A stretch of DNA of 24,734 bases from Candidatus Dojkabacteria bacterium (GCA_003694175.1 RFKV01000056.1:1-24734); one strand, 5' to 3'; positions 1 through 8,478 are shown, counted from the stretch's first letter. The notes: a model not told the origin generated them from the sequence alone. Translations and numbers: made by a program.

Positions 1-53
1 AAACTTAATGTTTAAATTCTTGAATTAAATAAATTATCAGCCAAATTTTTAAC

Positions 54-833
54 TCACATACTTCCCATACCACCATAAATCCACTCAGATATCCTCTGCA
101 GCCACTTATGCTTAGTTCCAGCACTGACTCCACCCAAAACACTCCCCAAGACAACTCTTAAAAACCCAACTCTTCTGTACCTCCTTTCAGATGGAACGTA
201 CATTACATCTAAAATTCCAAATACAAAACCCATATTTTTGCTTCTTTGCACAAAATCAAAATCCTCTCCAACAATTAGCTCAGTGTTAAAACCTTTTAAT
301 CTTTCAAATACTGACTTTTTGATAATCATAAACTGACCATCAGCATCTGGACTTTTTGATTTCTGTCTTAATACTTTAGAAATATTCCAAATGCCATAGA
401 CAACTTTAAAAAAAATAGTCTTTTTAGCGGTATCAAAAAGCCCGCCAGCAATATCCAATCGACGTTGAAGAAACTTTCTCAAAGCTTCCTCCAAAAAATC
501 TTCCTTCACCCTAATATCTGCATCCATAAATACCAACAGTTCATTATTAGCTGCAAAACCTCCATTATTTCTTCCTACCGAAGGTTTACCACCATCAATT
601 ACTTTGGCCCCATAACTTAGGGCTATTTGTCTTGTTTTGTCATTTGAAAATGCATCAGCAACAATAATTTCAAAGTTTTGATAGGTTTGTTTTTTTAAAT
701 CACTCAAAAGACTACCAATAAATCTTTCTTCGTTATAAGTCGGTATAACAACGCTGACACTTAACCTCTGAAAATCAGAACAAAAATTGTTCATTGTTTG
801 TTCCCTACTTCTTCTCAAAAACAAACCAAACAT
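54..833 (-). CDS. Family 2 glycosyltransferase, GT-A fold
   Basis: Probable transferase moving a sugar from a nucleotide sugar to an unknown acceptor at the inner face of the membrane, likely for surface glycans. The family's opening beta strand VSVVIPTYNE lies near residues 26-35, the metal and nucleotide-binding DAD motif is at 104-106, and an acidic GEDFDF, matching the position of the catalytic base in GT2 enzymes, is at 189-194. No clear membrane helices flank the domain, although the C-terminal 50 residues are hydrophobic and basic. At 259 residues it is a single-domain enzyme. The start is uncertain. The first ATG (833) has no Shine-Dalgarno sequence. Met14, with ATG at 794, is preceded by AGGGA at seven bases spacing and still keeps the whole domain, so the protein may be 246 residues. 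It follows serS by 80 bases and has its own extended -10 element. Family call is firm; donor and acceptor are not readable. Confidence 0.9.
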   Translation of the reverse strand: MFGLFLRRSREQTMNNFCSDFQRLSVSVVIPTYNEERFIGSLLSDLKKQTYQNFEIIVADAFSNDKTRQIALSYGAKVIDGGKPSVGRNNGGFAANNELLVFMDADIRVKEDFLEEALRKFLQRRLDIAGGLFDTAKKTIFFKVVYGIWNISKVLRQKSKSPDADGQFMIIKKSVFERLKGFNTELIVGEDFDFVQRSKNMGFVFGILDVMYVPSERRYRRVGFLRVVLGSVLGGVSAGTKHKWLQRISEWIYGGMGSM

Positions 834-885
834 AGACGGTCAAAAAAAGTAAAAAACAGGCTATAACACAATAAAAGCTCAATAG

Positions 886-894
886 ATTATACCA
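886..894 (-). promoter_or_regulatory. Extended -10 promoter for the glycosyltransferase
   Basis: On the minus strand this reads TGGTATAAT, a perfect -10 hexamer with the TGn extension. Transcription would start near 879, leaving a leader of about 46 bases to ATG 833 or 85 bases to ATG 794. No good -35 hexamer is seen, which fits an extended -10 promoter. It lies between the serS stop and the glycosyltransferase, so the latter need not depend on serS read-through. Confidence 0.5.
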
Positions 895-913
895 ATCTCA
901 TTAGAACCTAGAT

Positions 914-2272
914 TCAAGGATAAATAACATCCTTTTTTAAGTAGTCTCTCAATGCTTCTGGAATTTTTAAACTGCCATCAGATTGTTGATAATGCTCTAA
1001 AATCGCGATTAAAATTCTGTGCGTTACAGCGGTATCGTTTAGTGTATAAGCGTATCTTAGCCGACCATTCTCATCCCGATACTTAATATTTAATCTTCGT
1101 GCTTGGTAATCCGTTGTTATACTGTTTGACATCAATTCTGTGTAACACTGCTGGCTTGGTGTCCAAAATTCAACGTCATACTTTTTACACGCTGCATAGT
1201 ATCCTAAATCACCAACACACATATTAATCACGTGATAAGGGATTTCCAATGTCTGAAGCAACCACTCATTCAAACTCAATAAATACTCATGCATCTGCCT
1301 TGCTTTTTCATCATCCGCCTCCATTATGATATTCATCTCAATTTTTTCGAACTGATGAGCTCTTTTAATTCCTCTGACATCCTTGCCCCAACTTCCAACT
1401 TCTGTTCTAAAACACGGGCTTTGGGCAGTTATTTTTATTGGCTTAGATAAGTCCAAAATCCTGTCAGCAAAGTAACAAAAATTACTTGGCTCACTTGATC
1501 CAACCAAAAACAAATCGCTTTCTGGATCCTCAGTATTTTTGCTCTCTACTTTATACACCTGATCGGCATCAGCCGGAAAATGAGAAGAACCATACAATGC
1601 CCTTTCTCTAACCAAAACCGGCACTATCAGAGGCGTAAACCCCTCTGAAATTAACTTCTTTAGCATTAAATCAAAAGTAGCATAAATCAATAACGCACCA
1701 TCCCCTTTTAGAAAGTAAAATCTACTTCCTGAAACCTTGGCTCCAGCTTCAAGATCAAAAAGGCCCAACTTAGTGCCTATATCCCAATGCGGGACTGGAC
1801 TAAACTCAGTATCTGCATTGGTACCACACATCGGCATGAACTTACCACTTTCTTCGCTCCTTCCAAGTTTTTCGCTTGAGAAATATCCCACGCCGGGATG
1901 CCACGCCTTAATTTCAACATTGTCTTCAGAACTTCTTCCATCAGGAACCTCGTTATAAGGTACATTTGGTATCCAATCTAGTATTTCTCTCCACCTCGAC
2001 TCTATCCGTTTTAGATCAGCTTCTATTTGTGAAATTTCTTCCTTGAGGTTACTTAGTTTTTCCAATGTCTGCTGATCTGGCCTACTTTTCAATTGAGAGC
2101 TTATTTTATTCCTTTCGAAACGCAACAACTCAACCTTGTGTATTAAGGAACTTCTGTCGTCGTCAAGTTTTAACCACTCATCAACATTTACCTTGCTCGA
2201 ATCTGCCCTACCAATTTTAATTAGATCTCTAATCTTATCGATATTTTTCCTAATATAGTCAATATCTAACAT
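914..2272 (-). CDS. serS: Seryl-tRNA synthetase
   Basis: Class II aminoacyl-tRNA synthetase that activates serine and charges tRNA-Ser in the cytosol. The N-terminal 110 residues form the long antiparallel coiled coil that grips the tRNA-Ser variable arm. Around residues 277-305 is the motif 2 block, with SPCFRTEVGS followed by GKDVRGIKRAHQFEKIE, containing the ATP-binding arginine and the HQF(E/D)K signature. Motif 3 is at about 413-432 (NDTAVTHRILIAILEHYQ). The usual motif 3 reads NGTA...R, so Asp replaces Gly here, while the arginine that contacts ATP is kept. Length (452 residues) is a little above the usual 420-430. The ATG at 2272 gives the standard MLDIDYIRKN start. It is divergent from the pgk operon, with a good -10 element 24 bases upstream. 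Identity is certain. Confidence 0.98.
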   Translation of the reverse strand: MLDIDYIRKNIDKIRDLIKIGRADSSKVNVDEWLKLDDDRSSLIHKVELLRFERNKISSQLKSRPDQQTLEKLSNLKEEISQIEADLKRIESRWREILDWIPNVPYNEVPDGRSSEDNVEIKAWHPGVGYFSSEKLGRSEESGKFMPMCGTNADTEFSPVPHWDIGTKLGLFDLEAGAKVSGSRFYFLKGDGALLIYATFDLMLKKLISEGFTPLIVPVLVRERALYGSSHFPADADQVYKVESKNTEDPESDLFLVGSSEPSNFCYFADRILDLSKPIKITAQSPCFRTEVGSWGKDVRGIKRAHQFEKIEMNIIMEADDEKARQMHEYLLSLNEWLLQTLEIPYHVINMCVGDLGYYAACKKYDVEFWTPSQQCYTELMSNSITTDYQARRLNIKYRDENGRLRYAYTLNDTAVTHRILIAILEHYQQSDGSLKIPEALRDYLKKDVIYP

Positions 2273-2295
2273 GTTAAAATTTTAACCAATTGTTG

Positions 2296-2301
2296 ATTAT
2301 A
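2296..2301 (-). promoter_or_regulatory. Promoter -10 element for serS
   Basis: The minus strand reads TATAAT here. The predicted start is near 2289, giving a leader of about 17 bases before the serS ATG. A -35 match at ordinary spacing is poor. The short leader leaves no room for a T-box or other riboswitch. Confidence 0.45.
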
Positions 2302-2365
2302 CACGGTTTTAAAGGTAAATTTGTTGTAATGAATATATAAACTTTCTTCAAGGTACAAGTTTAGT

Positions 2366-2395
2366 TTGATTATATGAATATATTGAATGTAAAAT
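2366..2395 (+). promoter_or_regulatory. Promoter for the glycolytic operon
   Basis: TTGATT at 2366-2371 and TAAAAT at 2390-2395 are separated by 18 bases, a reasonable sigma-70-type pair. The predicted start is near 2402, about 25 bases before the pgk ATG. No operator palindrome is evident. Confidence 0.45.
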
Positions 2396-2426
2396 GTTTT
2401 AGATAAATTTTGTTGTTATTTATTCC

Positions 2427-3638
2427 ATGTATAAGATCCCATCAAACATTGAAAAAAAAGGTTTTTGGAACGTGGATGGCCTGGAGAACAAAAACGTTTT
2501 CCTTAGAAGCTGTTTAAACGTTTCTGTAGACAAGTACGGTAATTTATTAGATGAGTCAAGGCTTAAAGAGTCTATTCAATCAATAGTTGAATTAGCCTTT
2601 AAGTCAAAAAGCCTGATTGTCTGCGGACATCTTGGTAGACCAAAATCTTGTGAACAAAATTTAAGTTTTAAAAAAAATGTACTTCCTTGGATAACGGAGA
2701 ATCTAAACTCTAAGGGTTTCAACGTAATCTTTGCTGAAAGTCTATCTGATATACCTCCGAAAGATCAAAGAAATAAATCAAACATATATTTACTTGAAAA
2801 CATCAGGTTTTTTAAGGGTGAGGAATCAAACGATAGAAAGGAGATGATTAAGTTTGCAGAAAGCTTAGCGGAAACCTCGGATATTTTTGTAAACGACGCT
2901 TTTGCAGACTATAGAGTATCCGCCAGCACATACGAAATTGCTAAATTACTGCCAAGCTATATTGGTAGATCATTTATGAAAGAAATCGAGGCGCTATCAA
3001 AGTTTTACGATCCACCAAGGCCGTTTTTGTGCGTCTTGGGAGGGGCAAAGTTGAGTGAGAAGTTAGAATTTTTAACAACACTGGCAGAAATTTCTGACAA
3101 GGTTTTGATTGGTGGGGCCATGGCTTACACCTTGTTGAAAGCTAAAGGAATTAATATTGGTAAATCATTATACGAAGAGGATAAAGTATCACTGGCGAGA
3201 GAATTGATTAAAAAGCATAGTCAAAAGATGCTGTTGCCAGTTGATCACGTGATCTCGCTGGAGTTTAGTCATTCTTCTCAAGTGACTGTAACAAAGAGCG
3301 CAGAGGTACCGAACGAATACTTTGCGATTGATATTGGGCCAAAAACATTAGAAAAATATCTTGAAGAAATCTCGAATGCAAAAAGTATCCTTTGGAATGG
3401 ACCAATGGGTGTATACGAATGGCCTCAATCAAGTACCGGTACTAGCCAAATAGGTGAATCAATAGTGAAAAATAAAGAAGCATTTAAGCTCGCTGGAGGT
3501 GGAGATACCATCGCAGCGATTAACATGTTTTCTCTAAGCGGTTTTGACCACATCTCAATGGGTGGTGGGGCCATGCTTGTTTTTTTCTCATGCGACAAAT
3601 TTGATACTATTGATGTAATTGTGAATCAATATAGTTAA
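2427..3638 (+). CDS. pgk: Phosphoglycerate kinase
   Basis: Interconverts 1,3-bisphosphoglycerate plus ADP and 3-phosphoglycerate plus ATP in lower glycolysis. Full length at 403 residues. Most key features are present: HLGRP, ENIRFF, the arginine of DYRVSAST, GGAKLSEK with both active-site lysines, the IGGAMAYT block, WNGPMGVYE for the nucleotide, the GGGDT loop, and the C-terminal HIS-x-GGGA. Two departures stand out. The near-invariant RVDFNVP loop reads RSCLNVS, so the aspartate that contacts 3-phosphoglycerate is Cys. In the HRAHAST block both histidines are replaced (YRVSAST). I still expect activity because all the basic-patch arginines and nucleotide residues remain. It is first in a plus-strand run with pfkA (55 bases later), tpiA and gpmI. 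The ATG at 2427 lacks a Shine-Dalgarno sequence. A second, degenerate homologue lies at 14945-16072. Confidence 0.96.
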   Translation: MYKIPSNIEKKGFWNVDGLENKNVFLRSCLNVSVDKYGNLLDESRLKESIQSIVELAFKSKSLIVCGHLGRPKSCEQNLSFKKNVLPWITENLNSKGFNVIFAESLSDIPPKDQRNKSNIYLLENIRFFKGEESNDRKEMIKFAESLAETSDIFVNDAFADYRVSASTYEIAKLLPSYIGRSFMKEIEALSKFYDPPRPFLCVLGGAKLSEKLEFLTTLAEISDKVLIGGAMAYTLLKAKGINIGKSLYEEDKVSLARELIKKHSQKMLLPVDHVISLEFSHSSQVTVTKSAEVPNEYFAIDIGPKTLEKYLEEISNAKSILWNGPMGVYEWPQSSTGTSQIGESIVKNKEAFKLAGGGDTIAAINMFSLSGFDHISMGGGAMLVFFSCDKFDTIDVIVNQYS

Positions 3639-3693
3639 AATCTAACCAAAAAATCAAAACAAAAAATTTACTATAGACTTTAGAAAGATAAGT

Positions 3694-4776
3694 ATGAAAA
3701 AAATTGGATTGGTTGTTTCAGGTGGAGACGCACAAGGTCTGAACGCTGTAATATATGCCGCAGTAACAGTTGGATTAAAAAATAGCGCTCAAATTTATGG
3801 TTTCATTAAGGGCTTCGAAGGTATTCTAGATCAGAAATACTTAATACTTGACTTGAACAATATTAAAGGAATATCAAACCTTGGAGGTTGCATTCTTGGC
3901 TCAACCAACCATGGAAGATTTGCAGCAAAAGCAGGAGAAAACGTAACTATGCAAATTCCTAGTGAAGTAATAAAGCAAACTATCGATAATTTATCTAATT
4001 TAGGAATAGAGTCATTAATTGTTGTTGGAGGAGACGGAACTTTGAGTGCTGCATCACAACTTGCCGAACACGGTGTACGTGTGGTCGGTGTTCCTAAATC
4101 AATAGACAATGACCTTTATGGAACCGATCAAACTTTTGGATTCAACACAGCTGTTCAAATAGCTACTGACATGATTGACAGAATCCATACTACGGCACAG
4201 GCGCACGATAGAATATTTTTTATTGAAACAATGGGAAGGTACTCTGGATGGATTGCAATAGACGCAGGTATAGCTGGTGGAGCTGATGCTATACTAGTGC
4301 CAGAGATAAAATTTGATTATGATAAACTTGTGAGGTTTTTAATTGACAGAAGGAATAAAAACATGAACTATACGATAATAGTAGTTGGGGAGGGGGCTTT
4401 ATCAATCGATGAAAGTAAAAACATAAAAAGAACTGAGAAGGCCGGATCAATGGCTAAACTTGCAGGGACAAGCGAGAGAATAATGAAAAGAGTCGAACAA
4501 ATAATACCAAACACGTTTGATATGAGAAACGTAGTTTTAGGACATATTCAAAGGGGTGGTACCCCAACCGCTTTTGATAGAATCCTGGCAAAAAGTTATG
4601 GAGTTGAAGCTATGAAAGCAGCATTAGATGGTGAAGCTAATGTGATTATTTCGCTTCAAGGCCAAACTTTTACAAGGATAGATATTGCAAAAGCTGTTTC
4701 TCACACTAAACTTGTCCCACTAGACAGTATAAAAATAAATGTAGCAAGACAACTAGGAATATTTCTTGGTGATTAA
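3694..4776 (+). CDS. pfkA: 6-phosphofructokinase, group III-like
   Basis: Phosphorylates fructose 6-phosphate to fructose 1,6-bisphosphate, the committed glycolytic step. The N-terminal phosphate-donor loop GGDAQGLN is at residues 10-17, GGDGT at 112-116 and PKSIDND at 134-140 with the catalytic aspartate at 138. The substrate block MGRYSGW starts at 180, and LGHIQRGGTPTAFDR lies in the C-terminal half. The donor-selecting positions read Gly115 (as in ATP enzymes; Asp in PPi enzymes) and Lys135 (as in PPi and group III enzymes; Gly in E. coli). That Gly/Lys pair is typical of the ATP-using branch of group III, so ATP is the likely donor but pyrophosphate cannot be excluded. Length is 360 residues, longer than the 320 of E. 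coli PfkA. It is in operon order between pgk and tpiA. AGAAAG lies upstream of the ATG as a weak ribosome site. Confidence 0.95.
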   Translation: MKKIGLVVSGGDAQGLNAVIYAAVTVGLKNSAQIYGFIKGFEGILDQKYLILDLNNIKGISNLGGCILGSTNHGRFAAKAGENVTMQIPSEVIKQTIDNLSNLGIESLIVVGGDGTLSAASQLAEHGVRVVGVPKSIDNDLYGTDQTFGFNTAVQIATDMIDRIHTTAQAHDRIFFIETMGRYSGWIAIDAGIAGGADAILVPEIKFDYDKLVRFLIDRRNKNMNYTIIVVGEGALSIDESKNIKRTEKAGSMAKLAGTSERIMKRVEQIIPNTFDMRNVVLGHIQRGGTPTAFDRILAKSYGVEAMKAALDGEANVIISLQGQTFTRIDIAKAVSHTKLVPLDSIKINVARQLGIFLGD

Positions 4777-4815
4777 GATATTTTACTTTCTTTTTATTTT
4801 TTAAGTACTTGCAAG

Positions 4816-5484
4816 ATGTTAATCCTAAATCTAAAAAACTATGAAGAATCAACTACTACACATCTTTGGAAGTTGCTTGACTCATTAAACACACTTGTTG
4901 AAGAAAGGCCTGACTTCAAAGAGAAACTTTTAATCGCACCTTCCATGGTTTTCCTTCTACTTGCAAAAGAAAGGTACCCAAACCTAAATTTTATATCTCA
5001 ACATGTTGACGATAAAGAACAAGGAAGCACAACTGGTTGGACGCCTGCTGAAGTCTTAGTTTCAAATGGTATTAATTTTTCTTTGATAAACCATTCAGAG
5101 CATAGAGTACTACCCAAAAATTATGTGGATGAATTACAATCAAAAGGTATTAAAGTAATTGCATGCTGCGAAAATCTAGATGAGGCAGAAATTTTTTTAA
5201 AGTCTAAAGCTTGGGCGATAGCCTATGAGCCAAAAGATTTAATTGGTTCAGGTGTTTCAGTAACTAATAGATCAGAGGATGTCAAAAAATTTACAAAGGC
5301 TTTAAAAGGAAAAACGAAAGTTATAGTTGGAGCCGGAATCACGAAAGCAAGTGATATTAAAGCAAGTATCGAACTTGGAGCTGACGGTGTGCTAGTCGCT
5401 TCGGCTTTTGTTAAATCACAAGATCCTTACTCAAAAGGTTATGAATTGTTGAATGTATTTGGAGAAATAGATCCCGAAAAATGA
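4816..5484 (+). CDS. tpiA: Triosephosphate isomerase, archaeal-type
   Basis: Interconverts dihydroxyacetone phosphate and glyceraldehyde 3-phosphate. Catalytic residues are visible: Lys7 in NLKNYE, the electrophilic His93 in NHSEHR, and the base Glu138 in YEPKDLIGSG, followed by the phosphate-gripping GAGI and GADGVLVASAF strands. At 222 residues it is about 30 shorter than usual bacterial enzymes. The block SQHVDDKEQGSTTGW and the E-P-x-x-L-I-G-S-G form match the short archaeal type, so the annotation is an archaeal-type TIM in a bacterial operon. It starts 39 bases after pfkA and is followed by gpmI 93 bases later. The ATG has no recognisable Shine-Dalgarno sequence. The N-terminal residues LILNLKNY align with the family start, which supports this ATG. 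Confidence 0.95.
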   Translation: MLILNLKNYEESTTTHLWKLLDSLNTLVEERPDFKEKLLIAPSMVFLLLAKERYPNLNFISQHVDDKEQGSTTGWTPAEVLVSNGINFSLINHSEHRVLPKNYVDELQSKGIKVIACCENLDEAEIFLKSKAWAIAYEPKDLIGSGVSVTNRSEDVKKFTKALKGKTKVIVGAGITKASDIKASIELGADGVLVASAFVKSQDPYSKGYELLNVFGEIDPEK

Positions 5485-5577
5485 ATTATTAAATTAAAAA
5501 AAGACTGAAAACTTTTGGAAAAGCCTGATTGTTTAAGCATATTTAATCAAATGAAAAAAGTTAAAGTCAGATAAAGT

Positions 5578-7107
5578 ATGAAGCCTAAGAAAGTAGTACT
5601 AATCATAATGGACGGTTGGGGAATTGCTCCACACTCAGAGTACAATGCTATTACAAACGCACGTACACCAAATTTTGATAGACTAGTGAGAGAATACCCT
5701 AACGTTAAACTCAAATCTGATGGATCATCTGTAGGTCTACCTGATGGTCAATTTGGTACGAGTGAAGTGAATCATTTGATAATAGGAGCTGGTAGAGTCA
5801 TACTGCAGGATTTACCGAAGATAAATAATTCTATATTAGATGGAACCCTACAAACAAACGAAGCGTTGAATAAATCTATAGCTCATGCAATCAAAAATCA
5901 GTCCAGACTACATTTAGTCGGTATACTTTCAGATGGCGGTGTACATTCTCACATTTCTCACATGTTTGAGATTATAAGACTTGCAAAGAGTAAAGACTCA
6001 AATCTAAAAATATTTTTACACCTTTTCACAGATGGTAGGGATGTTGCACCTTTTTCAGCTGAGAAATATTTTAAACAACTGGATAGCTTTCTGGTTCAAG
6101 AAAACTTTAAAAGTGTTGAGATATCAACAATCCAGGGGAGAGTTTTTCTAGACAGGGATAGAGACTGGGCAAAAACCGAACAAGCATTTAGGTTGTTATA
6201 CGATGGAGATATGATGCAAGTAAACAACTGGAAGTCAGCATTAAATCTTGCTTATAACCTTGGTGTTAGCTCAGATGAAAAAATAGGACAATACATAGTT
6301 AAAAAAGAAGGTCAAATAAAGAAAAATGATGCAATAATTTTTACCCACTTTAGGACTGATAGAATATATCAATTACTTAAAAGAATTCTTAACGAGAACA
6401 TACCTAATCTGCAAATCACAACTCTAACAAAAGCAAGCGAAGAGTTTGAGTCACATGTAGATGTAGCATTTCCTAGAAATAAAGTAAAGAATACTCTAGC
6501 AGAAGTCGTTTCAAAAGCTGGAAAAACACAACTACACATAACAGAAACAGAAAAATATCCTCATCTAACTTTCTTTTTAAATGGAGAAAGAGAAGAACCC
6601 TTTCCACTTGAGGAATGGAAATTAATAGAATCAAATAGATTCGTTAAACCTAACTACGACTTAGAACCTAGTATGCAAAATTTTAATATTACCAAAGAAG
6701 TATTATCAAGCATCTCGAAGTGTTCTCATGATCTAGTTATAGTTAATTTGTGCAGTCCTGATATGGTAGGACATACGGGAAATTTCCACGCTGCGGTAGT
6801 TTCAGCTGAATCTGTAGACTTTTGTGTTGGCAGAATTTATGAAGAAATAAAAAAGAACTTTGAAGAATATGCTTTGATAGTGACAGCAGATCATGGAAAC
6901 AGTGACATTATGTGGGATACTGAAAACAATCAACCACACACACAGCATACAAACTCTCCAGTTCCTTTTATATTGGTCTCAAACTTACCAGGCATTAAAC
7001 TCAAACAAAGGGAAAGCCTACAGGATGTTGCTCCCACTATTCTTGAGTTGATGAAAATACCAAAACCAGAAGAAATGGAGGGCGAAAGCTTGATTTCAGT
7101 GAAATGA
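5578..7107 (+). CDS. gpmI: Cofactor-independent phosphoglycerate mutase
   Basis: Interconverts 3-phosphoglycerate and 2-phosphoglycerate through a phosphoserine intermediate, with two Mn ions and without 2,3-bisphosphoglycerate. The alkaline phosphatase-like metal site starts at Asp12 (MDGWG), and the phosphorylated serine is Ser62 in GTSEVNH, at the family's standard position. The inserted substrate-binding domain carries LSDGGVHSH, DGRDV, FTHFRTDR and related blocks. The C-terminal metal ligands lie in PDMVGHTG, TADHGNSD and HTQHTNSPVP. Length (509) is the usual 505-515. Small variations are GTSEVNH for the common GNSEVGH and CSPDMVGH for ANPDMVGH. It is last in the pgk-pfkA-tpiA-gpmI run. 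The gap of about 93 bases to the next gene carries a separate promoter. Confidence 0.97.
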   Translation: MKPKKVVLIIMDGWGIAPHSEYNAITNARTPNFDRLVREYPNVKLKSDGSSVGLPDGQFGTSEVNHLIIGAGRVILQDLPKINNSILDGTLQTNEALNKSIAHAIKNQSRLHLVGILSDGGVHSHISHMFEIIRLAKSKDSNLKIFLHLFTDGRDVAPFSAEKYFKQLDSFLVQENFKSVEISTIQGRVFLDRDRDWAKTEQAFRLLYDGDMMQVNNWKSALNLAYNLGVSSDEKIGQYIVKKEGQIKKNDAIIFTHFRTDRIYQLLKRILNENIPNLQITTLTKASEEFESHVDVAFPRNKVKNTLAEVVSKAGKTQLHITETEKYPHLTFFLNGEREEPFPLEEWKLIESNRFVKPNYDLEPSMQNFNITKEVLSSISKCSHDLVIVNLCSPDMVGHTGNFHAAVVSAESVDFCVGRIYEEIKKNFEEYALIVTADHGNSDIMWDTENNQPHTQHTNSPVPFILVSNLPGIKLKQRESLQDVAPTILELMKIPKPEEMEGESLISVK

Positions 7108-7173
7108 AGCTGTAAACCTAAATTAAACCCAGCGAAATGTATGTTCGCAAACTAATAAAAACTTAAATTTTCC

Positions 7174-7182
7174 TGATAAAAT
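7174..7182 (+). promoter_or_regulatory. Extended -10 promoter for FKBP-lepB
   Basis: TGATAAAAT is a TGn-extended TAAAAT element. The predicted start is near 7189, about 12 bases before the FKBP ATG. It would separate the FKBP-lepB pair from the glycolytic operon. No convincing -35 hexamer is visible. Confidence 0.4.
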
Positions 7183-7200
7183 TGTAGATCGGTAGAAATT

Positions 7201-7704
7201 ATGAAAAACTGGAAAAACGTTTTTTTAATGTTATTCATTTTAACGTCATTTCTGATTATTTCAGGAAGGACAGGTCCAGAAAACAGCAATGAAAGAAAGC
7301 CTGTAGTGGTTTCTCAACCCCGGTTGAACACACTAGACTCGACAAATCTACCAACGTTTTCTGAAAAATTTACTGAACTTAAGACTGAAATACTATTACC
7401 ATCTAACCTGGAAAAAACGAGGATTTACAAGGGAGACAAAAATTTTAGAGTTAATTACAGAGGATGGCTTGCAAGTAATGGAAAAATTTTCGACCAGAAT
7501 ATAGCGTCCGGCAATAATGAAAACTTTATTGAATTAAATCCTAAGAATTTAATACCTGGATTTTTTCAGGGGGTGATTGGCATGAAAGTTGGTGAAATCA
7601 GAAGAATTTACATTCCCTCTAACTTAGGATACGGGGAATCAGAGACAGAGACGATACCCAAAAATTCAGATTTGATTTTTGACGTTGAATTAATTTCTTT
7701 TTAA
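7201..7704 (+). CDS. Secreted FKBP-type peptidyl-prolyl isomerase
   Basis: Prolyl cis-trans isomerase expected outside the cytoplasmic membrane, helping exported proteins fold. Residues 1-22 form a signal peptide or membrane anchor (basic start, then a long hydrophobic stretch), with no lipobox cysteine. A polar linker runs to about residue 65. The FKBP domain fills the remaining 100 residues: VNYRGWLASNGKIFDQN, then LIPGFFQGVIGMKVGEIRRIYIP, then LGYGE and a final IPKNSDLIFDVELISF, all family signatures. The FD pair and the GMK-x-GE-x-R turn are intact. It is six bases upstream of lepB, so the two are very probably co-transcribed and act together on exported proteins. Its client proteins are unknown; the secreted proteins in this window are possible ones, by inference. 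Confidence 0.93.
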   Translation: MKNWKNVFLMLFILTSFLIISGRTGPENSNERKPVVVSQPRLNTLDSTNLPTFSEKFTELKTEILLPSNLEKTRIYKGDKNFRVNYRGWLASNGKIFDQNIASGNNENFIELNPKNLIPGFFQGVIGMKVGEIRRIYIPSNLGYGESETETIPKNSDLIFDVELISF

Positions 7705-7710
7705 AGGAAA

Positions 7711-8304
7711 ATGACAGAAAATCCTTTTTTTGAAAAACCCATACCAAAAAAAGAAAATAAAGCAGCTGTTATAGTTACACTGCTTGCGTCTTGCTGTATA
7801 ATGCTTCTTTTTTGTTGGTTTACAATTCTTGGACAAAACCAAGTTGAAGGCCCTTCGATGCAGCCTAACTTTTACTCAGGACAGTTGTTGTTTATAAGCA
7901 AAATTCCACAAATTTTTAACCTAGAGTATCAAAGGGGGGAAGTAATAATTTATCAAAAGCCAAATCATCCAGAATTTGTCAAAAGGATAATAGGATTACC
8001 TGGTGAAAAAGTTTCTATCAAAAATTGCTTTATCTACATCAATGGGAAAAAACTAATTGAAAGCTATTTACCCTCCGGACTATGTACTTTTGGCGGAAGC
8101 TTTGTACAGGACGGAGGAGATCCACTTGAAATCCCCTTAGGTCATTATTTTACCGTAGGTGACAATAGATCCAAAAGCAACGATAGCAGATTTGTAGAAA
8201 TTGGATTCATAAAGAAAGAGTGGATAAAAGGTTCAGTCTTCTTTAGAGTCTGGCCCTTAGAAAATTTTGGCTTTATCAATCCTGGGAAGTACGAACTAAT
8301 CTAA
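7711..8304 (+). CDS. lepB: Signal peptidase I
   Basis: Membrane serine protease that removes signal peptides from exported preproteins. One N-terminal membrane helix is at about 18-40. The catalytic Ser49 lies in EGPSMQP just outside the membrane, and the general base Lys91 in FVKRIIGLPGE. The C-terminal boxes are GDNR at 150-153 and SNDSR at 156-160. Length (197) is typical of the single-helix Gram-positive type. The ATG follows AAAGGA, the clearest Shine-Dalgarno sequence in the window, six bases after the FKBP stop. Two cysteines in the helix and one pair in the periplasmic part (Cys106, Cys125) could form a disulfide, which is speculation. Confidence 0.97.
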   Translation: MTENPFFEKPIPKKENKAAVIVTLLASCCIMLLFCWFTILGQNQVEGPSMQPNFYSGQLLFISKIPQIFNLEYQRGEVIIYQKPNHPEFVKRIIGLPGEKVSIKNCFIYINGKKLIESYLPSGLCTFGGSFVQDGGDPLEIPLGHYFTVGDNRSKSNDSRFVEIGFIKKEWIKGSVFFRVWPLENFGFINPGKYELI

Positions 8305-8478
8305 ATGAAAAAATAAAAAAGAAAAATCAAATTAATTAAGTATTTAAAACATTGGATTTTAATTTGAACTTGACATGAAATTTACTCGAGTTCTTAACAA
8401 TGAATGCAAAACTAAAGAAATTAGGGTAAAATTGCTTAACATAAATAACAAGAAGTCTCATTCTAAGCTCTTGCAACA

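Noticed and set aside
8370..8432. TTGACA (8370) with nearby TAAAAT (8427), and a 9-codon leader frame starting at 8400
   Set aside because: TTGACA has no -10 at 16-18 bases and the TAAAAT has no matching -35. The short frame MNAKLKKLG has no supporting attenuator hairpin.
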